NCBI GenBank assembly: GCA_945898065.1
Contig: CAMDHH010000001.1
Span: 98,830-162,829 of the forward strand
DNA: 64,000 nt
Direction: 5' to 3'
Origin: Bifidobacterium breve
GTDB taxonomy: Bacteria > Actinomycetota > Actinomycetes > Nanopelagicales > Nanopelagicaceae
Shown here: positions 42,460-52,370 of the stretch, in pieces
Layout of the letters: each line of letters opens with the position of its first letter
Position numbering within the stretch: the first letter of the stretch is position 1
Notes under the pieces: generated by a model
Databases searched by the model: none
Seen by the model: only the letters and a program-made list of their open reading frames with translations
Told to the model about the DNA's origin: nothing
Position numbers and translations under genes: made by a program

Positions 42460-45315
42460 CTAGGAGCTATACGCCTCTATCGGCGCACAGGAGCAGACCA
42501 AGTTGCGATCCCCAAAGGCGCCATCGATGCGTCCAACGGTTGGCCAGTACTTACCTCTAGTGCCTATCAATTCACCAGGAATAAGGCCTGTAATCGTGGC
42601 TGGAAAGGCTCCTACTTCACGTGAATAGGTGTGCTCCCAATTAGTCGCTGCAATAGCTCCAATGGTGTGTGGCGCATTTCGAAGTGGTGAAGCATCGATA
42701 TCTTGCTTGCCATCGATGATCTCTTGGATTTCGAAGCGAATACCGATCATGGCATCAACAAAGCGATTCATCTCAAGAACATCTTCGGATTCAGTTGGCT
42801 CGATCATTAAAGTTCCAGCAACTGGGAAAGACATCGTTGGTGCATGGAAACCAAAATCCATTAAGCGCTTTGCAATATCATCGACGCTTACTCCAGAAAT
42901 CTTCGTAATCTCACGTAGATCCAAAATGCATTCGTGTGCAATCAAACCCTTGTTTCCTGTGTAGAGAATCGGGTATGAGGACTTGAGGCGCGCAGCCATG
43001 TAGTTCGCATTCAAAATTGCGACCTCTGTTGCATGCGTTAGCCCTTCTCCCCCCATGAGGCGAATATATGCCCACGAAATTGGCAAAATACTTGCAGAAC
43101 CAAATGGTGCAGATGAAATTGGTCCGGGACCTGTTGCAGGGCCTGCACTTGCATCTAATGGATGGTTAGGTAGAAAAGGTGCCAAATGTGCCTTGGAGAT
43201 TACTGGACCAACACCCGGTCCCCCACCACCATGAGGAATGCAGAAAGTTTTATGAAGATTGAGATGAGAAACATCAGCGCCAAATTTTCCAGGTTGCGCC
43301 GTTCCAACGAGTGCGTTGAGGTTTGCGCCATCTACATAGACTTGTCCGCCTGCATCATGAATCATTGCGCAGATTTCTGAGATTGCAGATTCAAAAACAC
43401 CATGCGTCGATGGATATGTGACCATCAGCGCTGCAAGTGAATCAGCATTGAGTGCAATCTTTAACTTTAGATCTTCCAAACTAACATTTCCTTCGTCATC
43501 ACAATCTATTACTACAACAGACATTCCAGCCATCACCGCACTGGCTGCATTTGTGCCATGTGCACTCGATGGAATCAGACAAATATTTCGTCCAGTATCG
43601 CCACGTGAATCATGATAATTGCGAATTGCTAATAGGCCGGCGAATTCTCCTTGGCTTCCAGCATTTGGTTGCAATGAAACAGCGTCATAGCCGGTGATCT
43701 CCACCAACCATTTAGAAAGTTGTTCGATGAGTAAACGTGAACCCTTTGACTGATCTGCTGGCGCGAAGGGATGAAGTGAGGAGAACTCTGGCCACGTTAC
43801 TGATTCCATCTCCGTTGCCGCATTTAATTTCATGGTGCACGAGCCCAAAGGAATCATTGTGCGATCAAGGGCGAGATCGCGATCTGCCAAAGTGCGCAGA
43901 TAGCGCATCATTGAAGTCTCGGATTTATATGTATTGAAAACTGGGTGCGTGAGATACGTTGAAGTACGCGCGAAGGCAGGTGCAATCGAATTTTCTTTCG
44001 TGTCAGATAGTCCAAGAATTGCTAGTACTTCATTGAAAGATGAATCAGTTGTAGTCTCATCGAAAGAGATTCGTATCTGTGTATTTGAGATTCGGCCAAA
44101 GTTATACTTTTTGGCAATCGCTCTCGTGTGTATCGCTTGCGCATCGACGACATCAATCGTTACCGTATCGAAGATATTTACATTACGAGATTTTGCTGCG
44201 CTTTGAAGACGTGATGCATATCCATGTATTCGCTCTGCTATCTCACGCAGACCATCAGGTCCATGCCACATTGCGTAAAAGGCGCTCATATTTGCAAGTA
44301 AAACTTGAGCGGTACAGATATTGCTCGTTGCCTTATCGCGCCTAATATGTTGTTCGCGAGTTTGCAGAGCTAAACGAAAAGCGGGATTGCCATGCGCGTC
44401 GATACTTTGACCGACCAATCGACCAGGCAGAGATCTCTCCAATCCAGCACGTACAGCCATAAAGCCGGCATGTGGCCCACCAAATCCCATTGGCACTCCA
44501 AAGCGTTGAGCAGAGCCAACTGCGATATCGGCGCCCCACTCCCCTGGTGCTTTGATCAAAGTCAGCGCTAACAGATCAGTTGCAGCAATGACAAGTGCGC
44601 CTTTGGAGTGTGCATACTCCGTTACTTTTGCGTAGTCACAAATTTCTCCAGTCGTATCTGGATATTGCACCAAGAGACCAAAGAACTCTTGATCAAATCC
44701 ATCACGTGCAAGATCGCCAGCATCAACTTCAATTACTCGTATCCCTAATGGCTTTGCACGAGTTTGAACAACAGCTTTGGTTTGTGGGTGTAGATGTTCT
44801 TCAATAAGAAATACTGCATCTTCACTGGTTTTTGAGGTGCGTCGCGCAACTGTCATTGCTTCAGCTGCAGCAGTACCTTCATCAAGCATGGAAGCGTTGG
44901 AAAGAGAGAGCGCTGTCATTTCACAGATTACTGTTTGAAAAGCAAATATTGCTTCTAAGCGACCCTGCGAAATCTCTGGTTGATACGGTGTGTACGCGGT
45001 ATACCAAGCGGGATTTTCCAAAACATTTCGCTTAATGACAGCGGGCGTAATAGTTCCGTAGTAACCCCCGCCAATGAGGGAAGTAAAAACTTGATTGTGT
45101 GAAGCAATCTCACGAAGTTCTGCAATAACCTCAACTTCACTCTTTGCAGAATCTAAGGTTTGGGAAAGTTTCTTAGCAATCGCGATATTTGCAGGTACAA
45201 CATCACTAATGAAAGTTTCGATATCGCGGTATCCAAGCAGCGCCAACATCTCTTGCTCGTCCGAGCTAGATGGCCCGATATGGCGCTTTGCAAAGCGCTC
45301 ACCGTTATACGTCAT
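42460..45315 (-). CDS. gcvP: Glycine dehydrogenase (decarboxylating), P protein of the glycine cleavage system
   Basis: PLP enzyme that decarboxylates glycine and loads the aminomethyl group onto the lipoyl arm of GcvH, which is encoded at 47766. It is 951 aa, the fused two-half form. It starts [22 protein letters not shown]. The PLP-binding lysine is in [16 protein letters not shown] near residue 685. GGGGAG lies 6 nt before the ATG, so it is a leadered gene. No glycine riboswitch is visible in the 45-bp gap upstream. It is the first minus-strand gene right of dif. Confidence 0.97.
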   Translation of the reverse strand: MTYNGERFAKRHIGPSSSDEQEMLALLGYRDIETFISDVVPANIAIAKKLSQTLDSAKSEVEVIAELREIASHNQVFTSLIGGGYYGTITPAVIKRNVLENPAWYTAYTPYQPEISQGRLEAIFAFQTVICEMTALSLSNASMLDEGTAAAEAMTVARRTSKTSEDAVFLIEEHLHPQTKAVVQTRAKPLGIRVIEVDAGDLARDGFDQEFFGLLVQYPDTTGEICDYAKVTEYAHSKGALVIAATDLLALTLIKAPGEWGADIAVGSAQRFGVPMGFGGPHAGFMAVRAGLERSLPGRLVGQSIDAHGNPAFRLALQTREQHIRRDKATSNICTAQVLLANMSAFYAMWHGPDGLREIAERIHGYASRLQSAAKSRNVNIFDTVTIDVVDAQAIHTRAIAKKYNFGRISNTQIRISFDETTTDSSFNEVLAILGLSDTKENSIAPAFARTSTYLTHPVFNTYKSETSMMRYLRTLADRDLALDRTMIPLGSCTMKLNAATEMESVTWPEFSSLHPFAPADQSKGSRLLIEQLSKWLVEITGYDAVSLQPNAGSQGEFAGLLAIRNYHDSRGDTGRNICLIPSSAHGTNAASAVMAGMSVVVIDCDDEGNVSLEDLKLKIALNADSLAALMVTYPSTHGVFESAISEICAMIHDAGGQVYVDGANLNALVGTAQPGKFGADVSHLNLHKTFCIPHGGGGPGVGPVISKAHLAPFLPNHPLDASAGPATGPGPISSAPFGSASILPISWAYIRLMGGEGLTHATEVAILNANYMAARLKSSYPILYTGNKGLIAHECILDLREITKISGVSVDDIAKRLMDFGFHAPTMSFPVAGTLMIEPTESEDVLEMNRFVDAMIGIRFEIQEIIDGKQDIDASPLRNAPHTIGAIAATNWEHTYSREVGAFPATITGLIPGELIGTRGKYWPTVGRIDGAFGDRNLVCSCAPIEAYSS

Positions 45316-45360
45316 TACCGCTCCCCTACATTATTTTAATTAGGGGAAAGAGTATTATCT

Positions 45361-45861
45361 TTAGGCTCCTTTGGCCTTGCGACGTTGCGAAAGCTCATCG
45401 TTACTTTCCCCACCTGCTGGCTTGCCATTAATCTCACCCACAAGTGTTGAAAGAGAACCCTCAACCTCATGCCAAACTTTACTCACAGCAATACCAAAGA
45501 CCCCCTGACCGCCCTGAAGTAGATCGATTACCTCATCTGGTGTTGCGCATTCATAAATTGATGCACCATCACTCATCAATGTCATGCGCTCTAACTCTGT
45601 AACACCGCGACTGCGCAAGAATGTAACGGCAGTACGAATATTTTGCAGTGATACACCTGCATCAAGGAGTCTCTTTACAATTTTGAGAACTAAAATATCG
45701 CGGAATCCATAAAGGCGTTGAGTTCCAGAACCACTTGCACTTCTAATACTTGGTTCAACTAAACCGGTGCGTGCCCAATAATCGAGCTGACGATATGTAA
45801 TACCTGCGGCTGAACATGCAGTTGCGCCACGGTAGCCAATTTCGAGATCTTGGGAAGTCAC
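45361..45861 (-). CDS. MerR-family transcriptional regulator (Rv1830-like)
   Basis: A 166-aa regulator. The N-terminal MerR winged helix reads IGYRGATACSAAGITYRQLDYWARTGLVEPSIR, with a dimerisation helix region after GFRDILVLKIVKRLLDAGVSLQNIR. The C-terminal about 70 residues are not a known metal-binding domain. In mycobacteria the equivalent gene lies two genes from garA, and the same arrangement is seen here. It starts at a GTG. Its targets are unknown. Confidence 0.85.
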   Translation of the reverse strand: MTSQDLEIGYRGATACSAAGITYRQLDYWARTGLVEPSIRSASGSGTQRLYGFRDILVLKIVKRLLDAGVSLQNIRTAVTFLRSRGVTELERMTLMSDGASIYECATPDEVIDLLQGGQGVFGIAVSKVWHEVEGSLSTLVGEINGKPAGGESNDELSQRRKAKGA

Positions 45862-45961
45862 GGGAAGTGCTCGTTTCTCTTGGGGAGTGTGATAAATGTA
45901 GGAGTCGGAAGGCTCCTATTCAATCACCGACACGGGGCAAACCTCTACTTGAGGTTGAGAC
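45862..45961 (-). promoter_or_regulatory. 100-bp intergenic region with two small hairpins
   Basis: It lies between the end of the DUF151 gene and the start of the MerR gene, both minus strand. There is one hairpin TAGGAG/CTCCTA (45899-45918) and one AACCTC/GAGGTT (about 45940-45956). Neither has a U tract, so they are weak terminator candidates or operator-like repeats for the MerR regulator. The latter is inference. Confidence 0.3.
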
Positions 45962-46468
45962 TTATCCGGCAAAATCATCTGGGTTTATCTGATCGAGAAA
46001 CTCTCTGAAGCGCTCGAGTTCCTGGCTCTCTTCGCCTGTACCGCCCTGCGCGCCGCCTTGGTCTGGGATTTCAATACCGACCTGATCAAGAAGTTCACTC
46101 GTCGCCAAAATATTGCTCTTCGTGCGAAGCGCCAAGGCAATCGCATCGGAGGGTCTAGCTGACAAAGTCATCAGCGTTAATGAGGCATCGCGCAGATTGA
46201 GTGTCGCGTAGAAAATCCCATCGACGAGCTCCGTCAAATGAATTGCAGTCAGCGTTGCACCGAGGAGGTCAAGGAGATTGCCCATCAAGTCGTGAGTCAT
46301 TGGCCTTGGTGGACTCATCCCCTGCTGAGCAAATGCGATTGCACTCGCTTCTACAGTTCCGACCCAGATAGGCAGAAAACGAGGGCCATCAATCTCTTTG
46401 AGCAAAACTATCGGTTGATTAGAGGGCATCTCGATTCGCACCCCGACAACTTCCATCGGAATAAGCAT
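45962..46468 (-). CDS. DUF151 (bifunctional nuclease) family protein
   Basis: A 168-aa protein of the BFN/DUF151 family. It starts PMEVVGVRIEMPSNQPIVLLKE and has the signature RPMTHDLMGNLL and SARPSDAIALALR. Some relatives have been reported to cleave RNA or DNA; the role in Actinobacteria is not settled. The mycobacterial equivalent (Rv1829) sits between the same two MerR genes. Its ATG overlaps the stop of ftsR (TAATG), so the two are co-translated. Confidence 0.9.
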   Translation of the reverse strand: MLIPMEVVGVRIEMPSNQPIVLLKEIDGPRFLPIWVGTVEASAIAFAQQGMSPPRPMTHDLMGNLLDLLGATLTAIHLTELVDGIFYATLNLRDASLTLMTLSARPSDAIALALRTKSNILATSELLDQVGIEIPDQGGAQGGTGEESQELERFREFLDQINPDDFAG

Positions 46469-47193
46469 TAGCGAAGTCGGTGGAGACCACCACGTACTAA
46501 TGCAGCATGGAGTCGAATGGAAAGGGATGCAATCTCGCGTTGTACTTCTTCGGCGCGTGCTTTTGCTTCGGCACTTTTTTGACGAGTCAAGGGAGTAATG
46601 ACCTGCTCGATAAGTCCAATCTCACGATCTGCAGCTGATCTAAATGATCGCAAATGGCGTGATTCAATTCCAAAACTTGCCATCTCTGTGACGGCCTTTG
46701 CAACAGCTAGCGCATCACTATCGTAGTGACGGCCACGAATTGCAATCATGGCATATGACTCAAGTTCAACTAGTTGATCCTCAGTAAGCCCGCTTGCTTT
46801 GAGAAGTTCTTCGCGTGAAAGACGCATCTCATTTGTTGCACCAAATGAACTCGCTGCCATCTCTCCATCAATTGTTGCTAGTCCCAGAACGGGACGAGGA
46901 GCTGCTACTCCCCCGATAGTTGATGTTGGTTCAAGACCGCGATCCATTGCATCAAGATTTTCCTTGATGACTTTGAGTGGCAAATATTGGTCGCGTTGAG
47001 CAAGGAGGACATAACGCAATCTCTCTAAATCAATGCCTGTGAACTTTCGGTAACCAGATGGCGTTCTCTGCGGGTCAATCAAACCTTCCGATTCAAGGAA
47101 TCGAATCTTTGAGATTGTTATATCTGGGAAATCCCCACGCAACTTTGTGAGTACTTCACCAATGCTCAAATAGGCTCTCGCTGGAACTGCCAT
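46468..47193 (-). CDS. ftsR: MerR-family regulator FtsR (Rv1828-like)
   Basis: A 241-aa MerR-type regulator. The DNA-binding region reads YLSIGEVLTKLRGDFPDITISKIRFLESEGLIDPQRTPSGYRKF, the classic MerR helix-turn-helix and wing. The C-terminal region is long and helical. The orthologue in Corynebacterium (FtsR) activates ftsZ, and the mycobacterial one is Rv1828. Assignment rests on sequence pattern and on synteny with garA and DUF151. GGGGAG lies 9 nt before the ATG. Confidence 0.82.
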   Translation of the reverse strand: MAVPARAYLSIGEVLTKLRGDFPDITISKIRFLESEGLIDPQRTPSGYRKFTGIDLERLRYVLLAQRDQYLPLKVIKENLDAMDRGLEPTSTIGGVAAPRPVLGLATIDGEMAASSFGATNEMRLSREELLKASGLTEDQLVELESYAMIAIRGRHYDSDALAVAKAVTEMASFGIESRHLRSFRSAADREIGLIEQVITPLTRQKSAEAKARAEEVQREIASLSIRLHAALVRGGLHRLR

Positions 47194-47246
47194 CTTTAAT
47201 TCTCCCCTGTTGATATCGGATATGAATATTTAGCGCTTATTGCTTT

Positions 47247-47705
47247 TTACTTTGTACTACGAATGAAAACAAAATGGAACTTTCCAATTTGTATCTCATC
47301 TCCGCTTTTCAATGCATTATTTTGGATCGAAATATTGTTGAGGTAGGTGCCATTGAGACTCGAATTATCGATGAGAATAAATGAACCACTCTCTTCTCTC
47401 TTTATCTGTGCATGTGAACGAGAGACCGTTACATCATCGAGAAAGATCGCACTCTCTGTTGATCGACCGATGCTCACACCTTCTGCAGTGATGAGAAAGC
47501 GTGATCCCTTTTGGGGGCCACGGGCAATAACGACCATCGCCTTATCGCCTGAAGATTGCGTAATTTCTCGCGCAATTTCTTTAGATTTTTCGTCAAGAGT
47601 AGATAACAAATCTTCGAGTGTTTTAGCTGGGGAATTTTGCGCAACGCCTCGAACACCTAGATGGATTGTTGATGTGAGCTCGCTCTGCGATTCTGCTGCA
47701 TTCAT
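47247..47705 (-). CDS. garA: FHA-domain regulator GarA/OdhI
   Basis: A 152-aa protein. The C-terminal FHA domain (about 60-150) has the phosphothreonine-binding core GRSTESAIFLDDVTVSRSHAQI and NSSLNGTYLNN. In mycobacteria and corynebacteria GarA/OdhI inhibits 2-oxoglutarate dehydrogenase unless an N-terminal ETTSV-type motif is phosphorylated. Here the N-terminus reads SELTSTIHLG. The second threonine and the serine of that motif appear kept, while the first threonine is Leu. A strong GGAGG-type ribosome binding site precedes the ATG. It lies between ftsR and gcvH, the conserved order. Confidence 0.85.
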   Translation of the reverse strand: MNAAESQSELTSTIHLGVRGVAQNSPAKTLEDLLSTLDEKSKEIAREITQSSGDKAMVVIARGPQKGSRFLITAEGVSIGRSTESAIFLDDVTVSRSHAQIKREESGSFILIDNSSLNGTYLNNISIQNNALKSGDEIQIGKFHFVFIRSTK

Positions 47706-47765
47706 TGCTCTCCACCTCCATCACCTTCAACTTAAGGGTGACACTAGAGAGTGAATGGCCTTAGG

Positions 47766-48146
47766 TCAAGCGGTAAAAGTTGCGTATTCTGTCGCACTCA
47801 TAAGATCTGATGCCTGTGCGCTCACGGTAATTTCAAGGAGCCAGCCATTTTCATATGGTGAGGAGTTGATAATTTCAGGATTAGCGACTAGGCCTTCATT
47901 GACTGCACTGACAGAGCCGCTCACTGGTGAGAATATTTCTGAAACACTCTTAGTCGATTCGATTTCACCACAAACTTTTCCTGCAGTGACACTCTCTCCT
48001 ACCTTCGGTAATTGCACATATACGATGTCACCTAGCGCGCTCTGTGCAAAATCTGTTATGCCAACTCGAAGGACAGATTGATTAGAAGTTGGCGCTACCC
48101 ACTCGTGCTCTTTTGTATAGTGCAACGAATCAGGAATCTGTGACAT
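47766..48146 (-). CDS. gcvH: Glycine cleavage system H protein
   Basis: A 126-aa lipoyl carrier. It starts LHYTKEHEWVAPTSNQSVLRVGITDFAQSALGDIVYVQLP. The lipoylated lysine is in the ESTKSVSEI motif. It shuttles the aminomethyl group between GcvP, encoded here, and GcvT, which is not in this window. Its ATG directly abuts the pgsA stop, so the two are coupled. Confidence 0.96.
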   Translation of the reverse strand: MSQIPDSLHYTKEHEWVAPTSNQSVLRVGITDFAQSALGDIVYVQLPKVGESVTAGKVCGEIESTKSVSEIFSPVSGSVSAVNEGLVANPEIINSSPYENGWLLEITVSAQASDLMSATEYATFTA

Positions 48147-48716
48147 CTAAGCAACTCGCTTTCCGTGACGATAAAGGTCAAGACCTTTGGCGAAATATGA
48201 AATACCGGTAGAAATGTAGAGGGCGATTCCCCATATAGCAAAAGACCATCCCACAATGAAGGCCACTGTTCCAACCCGCGATTGCGCAAGGGCTAGAAGT
48301 AGAAAGGGAAAGGCATACATGAGGTTGAAGGTTGCTGCCTTTCCAAGAAATGTAACGGTCAGTGGACCATGACCACGAGCTTTAAGAGCAATCGTTAGCA
48401 TTCCTAGAATCACATCTCGTCCAAGTAGAACGATGACAATCCATAGCGGAATTGCATCACGCAGAACGAGGGCGACAAGTGTTGCAATGATGTAGAGACG
48501 ATCTATTGCGGGATCTGCCAATTCACCAAAACGTGACTCTTGTCCCCATGCGCGTGCCAATTTTCCATCAAAATAATCCGTGGCTCCCCCAATAGCTAAA
48601 ACAAATATCGCCCAACCATCGGCCTCGAGCGATAGCGCTAGGTAGAGAAAGAGTGGAATTCCAAGGCCTCGCAAGAATGTCAGCCCATTAGGAATATTGA
48701 GGAGAGATCTATTCAT
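48147..48716 (-). CDS. pgsA: CDP-alcohol phosphatidyltransferase (PgsA-like)
   Basis: A 189-aa integral membrane enzyme with the family motif D-G-x2-A-R-x8-G-x3-D-x3-D, seen as DYFDGKLARAWGQESRFGEL...DPAID. It probably makes phosphatidylglycerol-phosphate from CDP-diacylglycerol, like mycobacterial PgsA2 beside gcvH. The alcohol acceptor cannot be proved from sequence. About five hydrophobic helices are visible. It starts one base after the cmk-der stop. Confidence 0.85.
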   Translation of the reverse strand: MNRSLLNIPNGLTFLRGLGIPLFLYLALSLEADGWAIFVLAIGGATDYFDGKLARAWGQESRFGELADPAIDRLYIIATLVALVLRDAIPLWIVIVLLGRDVILGMLTIALKARGHGPLTVTFLGKAATFNLMYAFPFLLLALAQSRVGTVAFIVGWSFAIWGIALYISTGISYFAKGLDLYRHGKRVA

Positions 48717-48717
48717 G

Positions 48718-50679
48718 CTAGTCGCGCTCTTTTACCCGAATCGCAACCATGACAGGAGTTCCTGGGAAACCGAATTCTTCGCGCAAACGTCGCTCAATAA
48801 AGCGGCGGTATGAGGCCTCAATCCAGCCGCTGGAGAAGACCACGAACTTAGGTGGAGCGATACCTGCTTGTGTTGCATAGTAAATTTTAGGTTGTTTTCC
48901 ACCGCGTACAGGTGGCGGGGTCGCACCGATCAAGGCGCCTAGGAATGAATTGAGTTTGGCTGTTGGAACTCTTCGCTCCCAACTATCGAGTGCTGTTCGA
49001 AGTGCCGGTGCCAGACGATCTCGGTGCCAACCTGTCTTGGCTGCAACATTGACTCGTTGAGCCCACTCAACTTGGTCTAAGTGTCTATCTATTTCGCGAT
49101 CGAGCAGGTCTCTGCGATCTTCATCAACTAAGTCCCACTTATTCATCACGATAACCATTGCCTTGCCAGCCTCTTCAACCATCGTGATAACGCGAAGATC
49201 TTGTTCAGAAATTGGAATGGAGGCATCGAGTACAACAACTGCAACTTCACATCGTTCCAGTGCTGCTTGTGTTCGAAGCGTTGCGTAATAATCCGTTCCC
49301 GATGCTTGATTAGCACGTTTGCGCAATCCAGCTGTGTCGACAAATCTCCAGATCGACCCACCAAATTCAATAAGCTCATCAACTGGATCTCGAGTTGTCC
49401 CTGCAACATCATCGACGATTGCACGATTTTCACCAGCGAGTGCGTTGAGCAGACTTGATTTACCAACATTAGGGCGACCAATGAGTGCAACACGACGGTA
49501 ACCATCGTTGTATTGCGCGCCACCAACTTCTGGCAAAACCTCAATCAGACGATCTAGTAAATCTCCACTGCCACGACCATGAAGTGCCGAAACGAAATAA
49601 GGTTCGCCAAGTCCAAGATTCCACAGTGCATGTGCATCAGATTCTTCACGTTCACCATCTACTTTATTTGCAACGAGAATAGTTGGCTTCTTTGCTTTGC
49701 GTAACTCTTGAACCAAAATATCATCTTCATCGAGTGCTCCAACTTGTGCATCTACAACAAATGCAAGTACATCTGCCTCTTGCATCGCAAGTTCAGCACC
49801 AGCACTTACCTGAACAGAGATTCCATCAGGTTTTGATTCCCAACCACCTGTATCCATGACAATGAATCGGCGACCACCCCATTCGCATTCGTATTGAACG
49901 CGATCTCGAGTAACGCCAGGAGTGTCTTCAACGATTGCTTCGCGACGACCAATAAATCGATTGATAAGAGTTGATTTTCCAACATTTGGTCTTCCCAATA
50001 TCGCGATAATTGGCAGACCTAACAATGAACGCTCTTTGAGAATCTCCCAAATACGTTCAACAGTTTCTTCAAGTGAGAGCAATGTGGAATCTACTTCTAC
50101 TGCATCGGTCGCTACAGCAAGTGGGGATACTGCTCGAGTCGAGTCCGTATGGTCGCGATTACTCAATGATTGCGCTACTTCTGCCACATCGCGATCGAGA
50201 GGCAATTCTTTTTCTCTTCGGTCAGCACGTGCATCTAAATCTGCAGTCAGATAAATCTTGAGTGGCGCTTTCGGAAAAACTACAGTTCCGATATCGCGAC
50301 CTTCAACAACAATTCCGCGATCTGCATCATCAATCATTGAACGTTGCACATTCAATAACTCGGCACGTATCTCTGGCATCGCACTAATTCGACTAACTTC
50401 ATTTGTTACTTGATCACTTCGAATATCCTGTGTAACATCTGTATCACCAACAAATATTAATGGTGCAAGTGGATTTGCAACGAAGCGAAGTGGTGCGCGA
50501 CCTAATTCTTTGAGAATATCTTGAGCACTTTCTACATTTTTTTTTAGTGCTAACCAGGTTACACCGCGATAAAGGGCTCCAGTATCTAAATAATTCCAGC
50601 CGGCCCGTTGCGCAATAGCGCGAGATGTGCTTGATTTTCCAGCTCCACTTGGGCCATCTATTGCTACGACTATGGCCAT
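48718..50679 (-). CDS. cmk-der: Fused cytidylate kinase and GTPase Der
   Basis: A single 653-aa ORF. Residues 1 to about 215 are cytidylate kinase: P-loop [26 protein letters not shown], and [13 protein letters not shown]. From about 220 on is Der (EngA), with two GTPase domains. The first has [23 protein letters not shown] and NKVD; the second has [22 protein letters not shown] and NKWD. A KH-like C-terminal domain follows. Cmk makes CDP from CMP, and Der helps 50S ribosome assembly. The fusion is known in some Actinobacteria such as bifidobacteria. It belongs to the aroH-tyrA operon. Confidence 0.96.
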   Translation of the reverse strand: MAIVVAIDGPSGAGKSSTSRAIAQRAGWNYLDTGALYRGVTWLALKKNVESAQDILKELGRAPLRFVANPLAPLIFVGDTDVTQDIRSDQVTNEVSRISAMPEIRAELLNVQRSMIDDADRGIVVEGRDIGTVVFPKAPLKIYLTADLDARADRREKELPLDRDVAEVAQSLSNRDHTDSTRAVSPLAVATDAVEVDSTLLSLEETVERIWEILKERSLLGLPIIAILGRPNVGKSTLINRFIGRREAIVEDTPGVTRDRVQYECEWGGRRFIVMDTGGWESKPDGISVQVSAGAELAMQEADVLAFVVDAQVGALDEDDILVQELRKAKKPTILVANKVDGEREESDAHALWNLGLGEPYFVSALHGRGSGDLLDRLIEVLPEVGGAQYNDGYRRVALIGRPNVGKSSLLNALAGENRAIVDDVAGTTRDPVDELIEFGGSIWRFVDTAGLRKRANQASGTDYYATLRTQAALERCEVAVVVLDASIPISEQDLRVITMVEEAGKAMVIVMNKWDLVDEDRRDLLDREIDRHLDQVEWAQRVNVAAKTGWHRDRLAPALRTALDSWERRVPTAKLNSFLGALIGATPPPVRGGKQPKIYYATQAGIAPPKFVVFSSGWIEASYRRFIERRLREEFGFPGTPVMVAIRVKERD

Positions 50680-50695
50680 ATGTTGAGTCTATTCT

Positions 50696-51763
50696 CTATT
50701 TGCGAACCGGATGGACATTCCATCCTTGAGCAATCAAATGCTGTGACAATTTCTCTGCACCTTGTTCTGAGAGTCCTAATGTAATCAGACCAGTGAGTTG
50801 TCCAGGTGAATGCTCTATCGATAGGTCCTCTACGTTGACATCTATCTGCGCACACATATTAAATATTGCAGCGAGGTTTCCAGGAGCGTCGGCAATCACA
50901 ATTGGTAAATAGGAATAGCTGCGTGCTTTGCCTCCATGTTTGCCTGGAATTTTCGCGCGACCGACGCGTCCCTCTTCAATAAAAGCACCAATCTCTAATG
51001 AATAATCGCCATCGCTATTCAATAATTTTTCGAAGGATTGAAGATCATCAATGAGAGTGTGCAAAAGTGGAGCAATTTTTTCACGATTCATCGAAATAAT
51101 TTCTTGCCATAAATTTGGATCAGAGCCAGCTATACGCACCGTGTCGCGCAATCCTTGGCCCGCCAGCGCGAGCCATTCATCAGGAAATTCCTGGAGCTGT
51201 TTACCTAAAAGCGAGGAGAGAATCTGAGGCAGATGAGAGATTGCAGCGACCGCTTTGTCATGTTCCAGAGGATCCATCTCGACAGGTGTTGCCCCTAGGA
51301 GTGTGACTAGTTTTCTCGTCTGCTCGATCGATTTCGGCGAACTCCCCTGAGGAGTCAAAACCCAACTACGCCCCTCAAAGAGATCGCCTCGCGCTGACTC
51401 AGGACCACCTATTTCACGCCCTGCCATGGGGTGTGTGGCGACGAACTGCGCTAAAGGTAGCCTTGAAGCCGCAATTGTTACTAAAGGATTGGTCTTAACA
51501 CTGCCTATATCTATAAATGTAGAGTTAGGGTTTAGTGCAAATTCTCTCTCAATGACCATGGGTAAATTCTGAGATGGCAAAGCGAAGATAACAAGTTCTG
51601 GATCAACGAGCTTCTCCCCCATAGCCAGATCATTAGCCAAGTTTTCACTTCTGGCATCGCTATCGACTAGATCTACTGGAATCGAATTCTTCGCTAGGGC
51701 TAGAGCAATTGAGGTTCCGATCAGGCCTGATCCCACGATTCGTACACCCGATAATGATGACAT
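50696..51763 (-). CDS. tyrA: Prephenate dehydrogenase
   Basis: Makes 4-hydroxyphenylpyruvate for tyrosine synthesis. The Rossmann motif VRIVGSGLIGTSIALALA is at the N-terminus. The catalytic His and binding residues lie in VATHPMAGREIGGPESARG and EHDKAVAAISHLPQ. The C-terminal about 75 residues (IVIADAPGNLAAIFNMCAQ) form an ACT domain, likely for feedback control. At 355 aa it is normal. It directly follows aroH, so chorismate to prephenate to hydroxyphenylpyruvate is encoded in one stretch. Confidence 0.94.
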   Translation of the reverse strand: MSSLSGVRIVGSGLIGTSIALALAKNSIPVDLVDSDARSENLANDLAMGEKLVDPELVIFALPSQNLPMVIEREFALNPNSTFIDIGSVKTNPLVTIAASRLPLAQFVATHPMAGREIGGPESARGDLFEGRSWVLTPQGSSPKSIEQTRKLVTLLGATPVEMDPLEHDKAVAAISHLPQILSSLLGKQLQEFPDEWLALAGQGLRDTVRIAGSDPNLWQEIISMNREKIAPLLHTLIDDLQSFEKLLNSDGDYSLEIGAFIEEGRVGRAKIPGKHGGKARSYSYLPIVIADAPGNLAAIFNMCAQIDVNVEDLSIEHSPGQLTGLITLGLSEQGAEKLSQHLIAQGWNVHPVRK

Positions 51764-51773
51764 GAGCGCTCGA

Positions 51774-52136
51774 TTACTGGGCTATATCGCGGCGAAGAGC
51801 CTGAGCTCCACCGAGGTAAATATGCGAAATTTCATTCGCTTTGAGCTCACTCTCCACATGCAACATCACACGAATAACACGCTCCAGGGCGCCTTTGACA
51901 TCAATCTCGGCTGCGCACATCAGCGGAATTTCAGTAAAACCAAGAGCGCGGGCGCCAGCGGCGGGAAATGCAGCGGTGAGATCGGGAGTTGAGGTGAGGA
52001 GGACAGAGATAATCGAATCCAATTCGAGGTGGTTCGCCTCCATGATCGCCTTCAAGAGCTGAGCCACACCCGCATTGATATCGCTCTCGGTATCAGCAGC
52101 GATTTGAATCGCTCCTCTAATGGCACGTGTAGGCAT
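51774..52136 (-). CDS. aroH: Chorismate mutase, AroH type
   Basis: A 120-aa trimeric-type (Bacillus AroH fold) chorismate mutase. It starts RAIRGAIQIAADTESDI, where the Arg is catalytic. LTSTPDLTAAFPAAGAR follows, and then MCAAEIDVKGALERVIRV. It converts chorismate to prephenate for tyrosine and phenylalanine. It is first in a long minus-strand operon (aroH-tyrA-cmk/der-pgsA-gcvH). The ATG is preceded by TACCAT-N6, a leaderless start. Confidence 0.94.
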   Translation of the reverse strand: MPTRAIRGAIQIAADTESDINAGVAQLLKAIMEANHLELDSIISVLLTSTPDLTAAFPAAGARALGFTEIPLMCAAEIDVKGALERVIRVMLHVESELKANEISHIYLGGAQALRRDIAQ

Positions 52137-52148
52137 GGGCTAATGGTA
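52137..52148 (-). promoter_or_regulatory. Leaderless promoter -10 box for the aroH-tyrA-cmk/der operon
   Basis: On the minus strand, TACCAT (52143-52148) then six bases TAGCCC, then ATG at 52136. No Shine-Dalgarno is present. Confidence 0.6.
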
Positions 52149-52203
52149 CTGGGAATATTAAAGATACGAGGTTGAATAGAATAATGTCTAAGAAGTTTAG
52201 CCA

Positions 52204-52370
52204 TTTATCGATATAACCTTTTTGCTACAAAAGAGATTTTTTCAGAGAGAAACGGCTTCGATCATAACTTCTTTACTAATATCGACTTATAGTTATTGAG
52301 AGGGCCTTATGGGCTTGGATAATATCGATAAATCGTTACTTATCAAGTTGAATACCTATTTATCGATAAA
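52204..52370. repeat. Cluster of TATCGATA palindromes in the largest noncoding gap
   Basis: The 271-bp gap between aroH and rluB is AT-rich and holds no ORF that I can support. Perfect TATCGATA palindromes occur at 52206-52213, 52323-52330 and 52361-52368. The last extends to the 12-bp palindrome TTTATCGATAAA. A degenerate copy TATCGACT lies at 52280-52287. Flanks extend the similarity: TTTATCGATAT is followed by its inverse ATATCGATAAA. They look like protein-binding sites. Candidates are operators for aroH or a partition-type site for the nearby ParA/RHH pair; both are inference. Confidence 0.5.

Noticed and set aside
45316-45360. Glycine riboswitch upstream of gcvP
   Set aside because: The 45-bp gap is too short and holds only a -10-like TAAAAT and a GGGGAG ribosome binding site.
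52321-52348. A second dif-like sequence with GATAA and TTATC arms and outer bases CGATAA/TCAAGT
   Set aside because: The spacer would be 8 bp and the middle bases do not fit. The site at 42419 matches far better and lies at the orientation switch.
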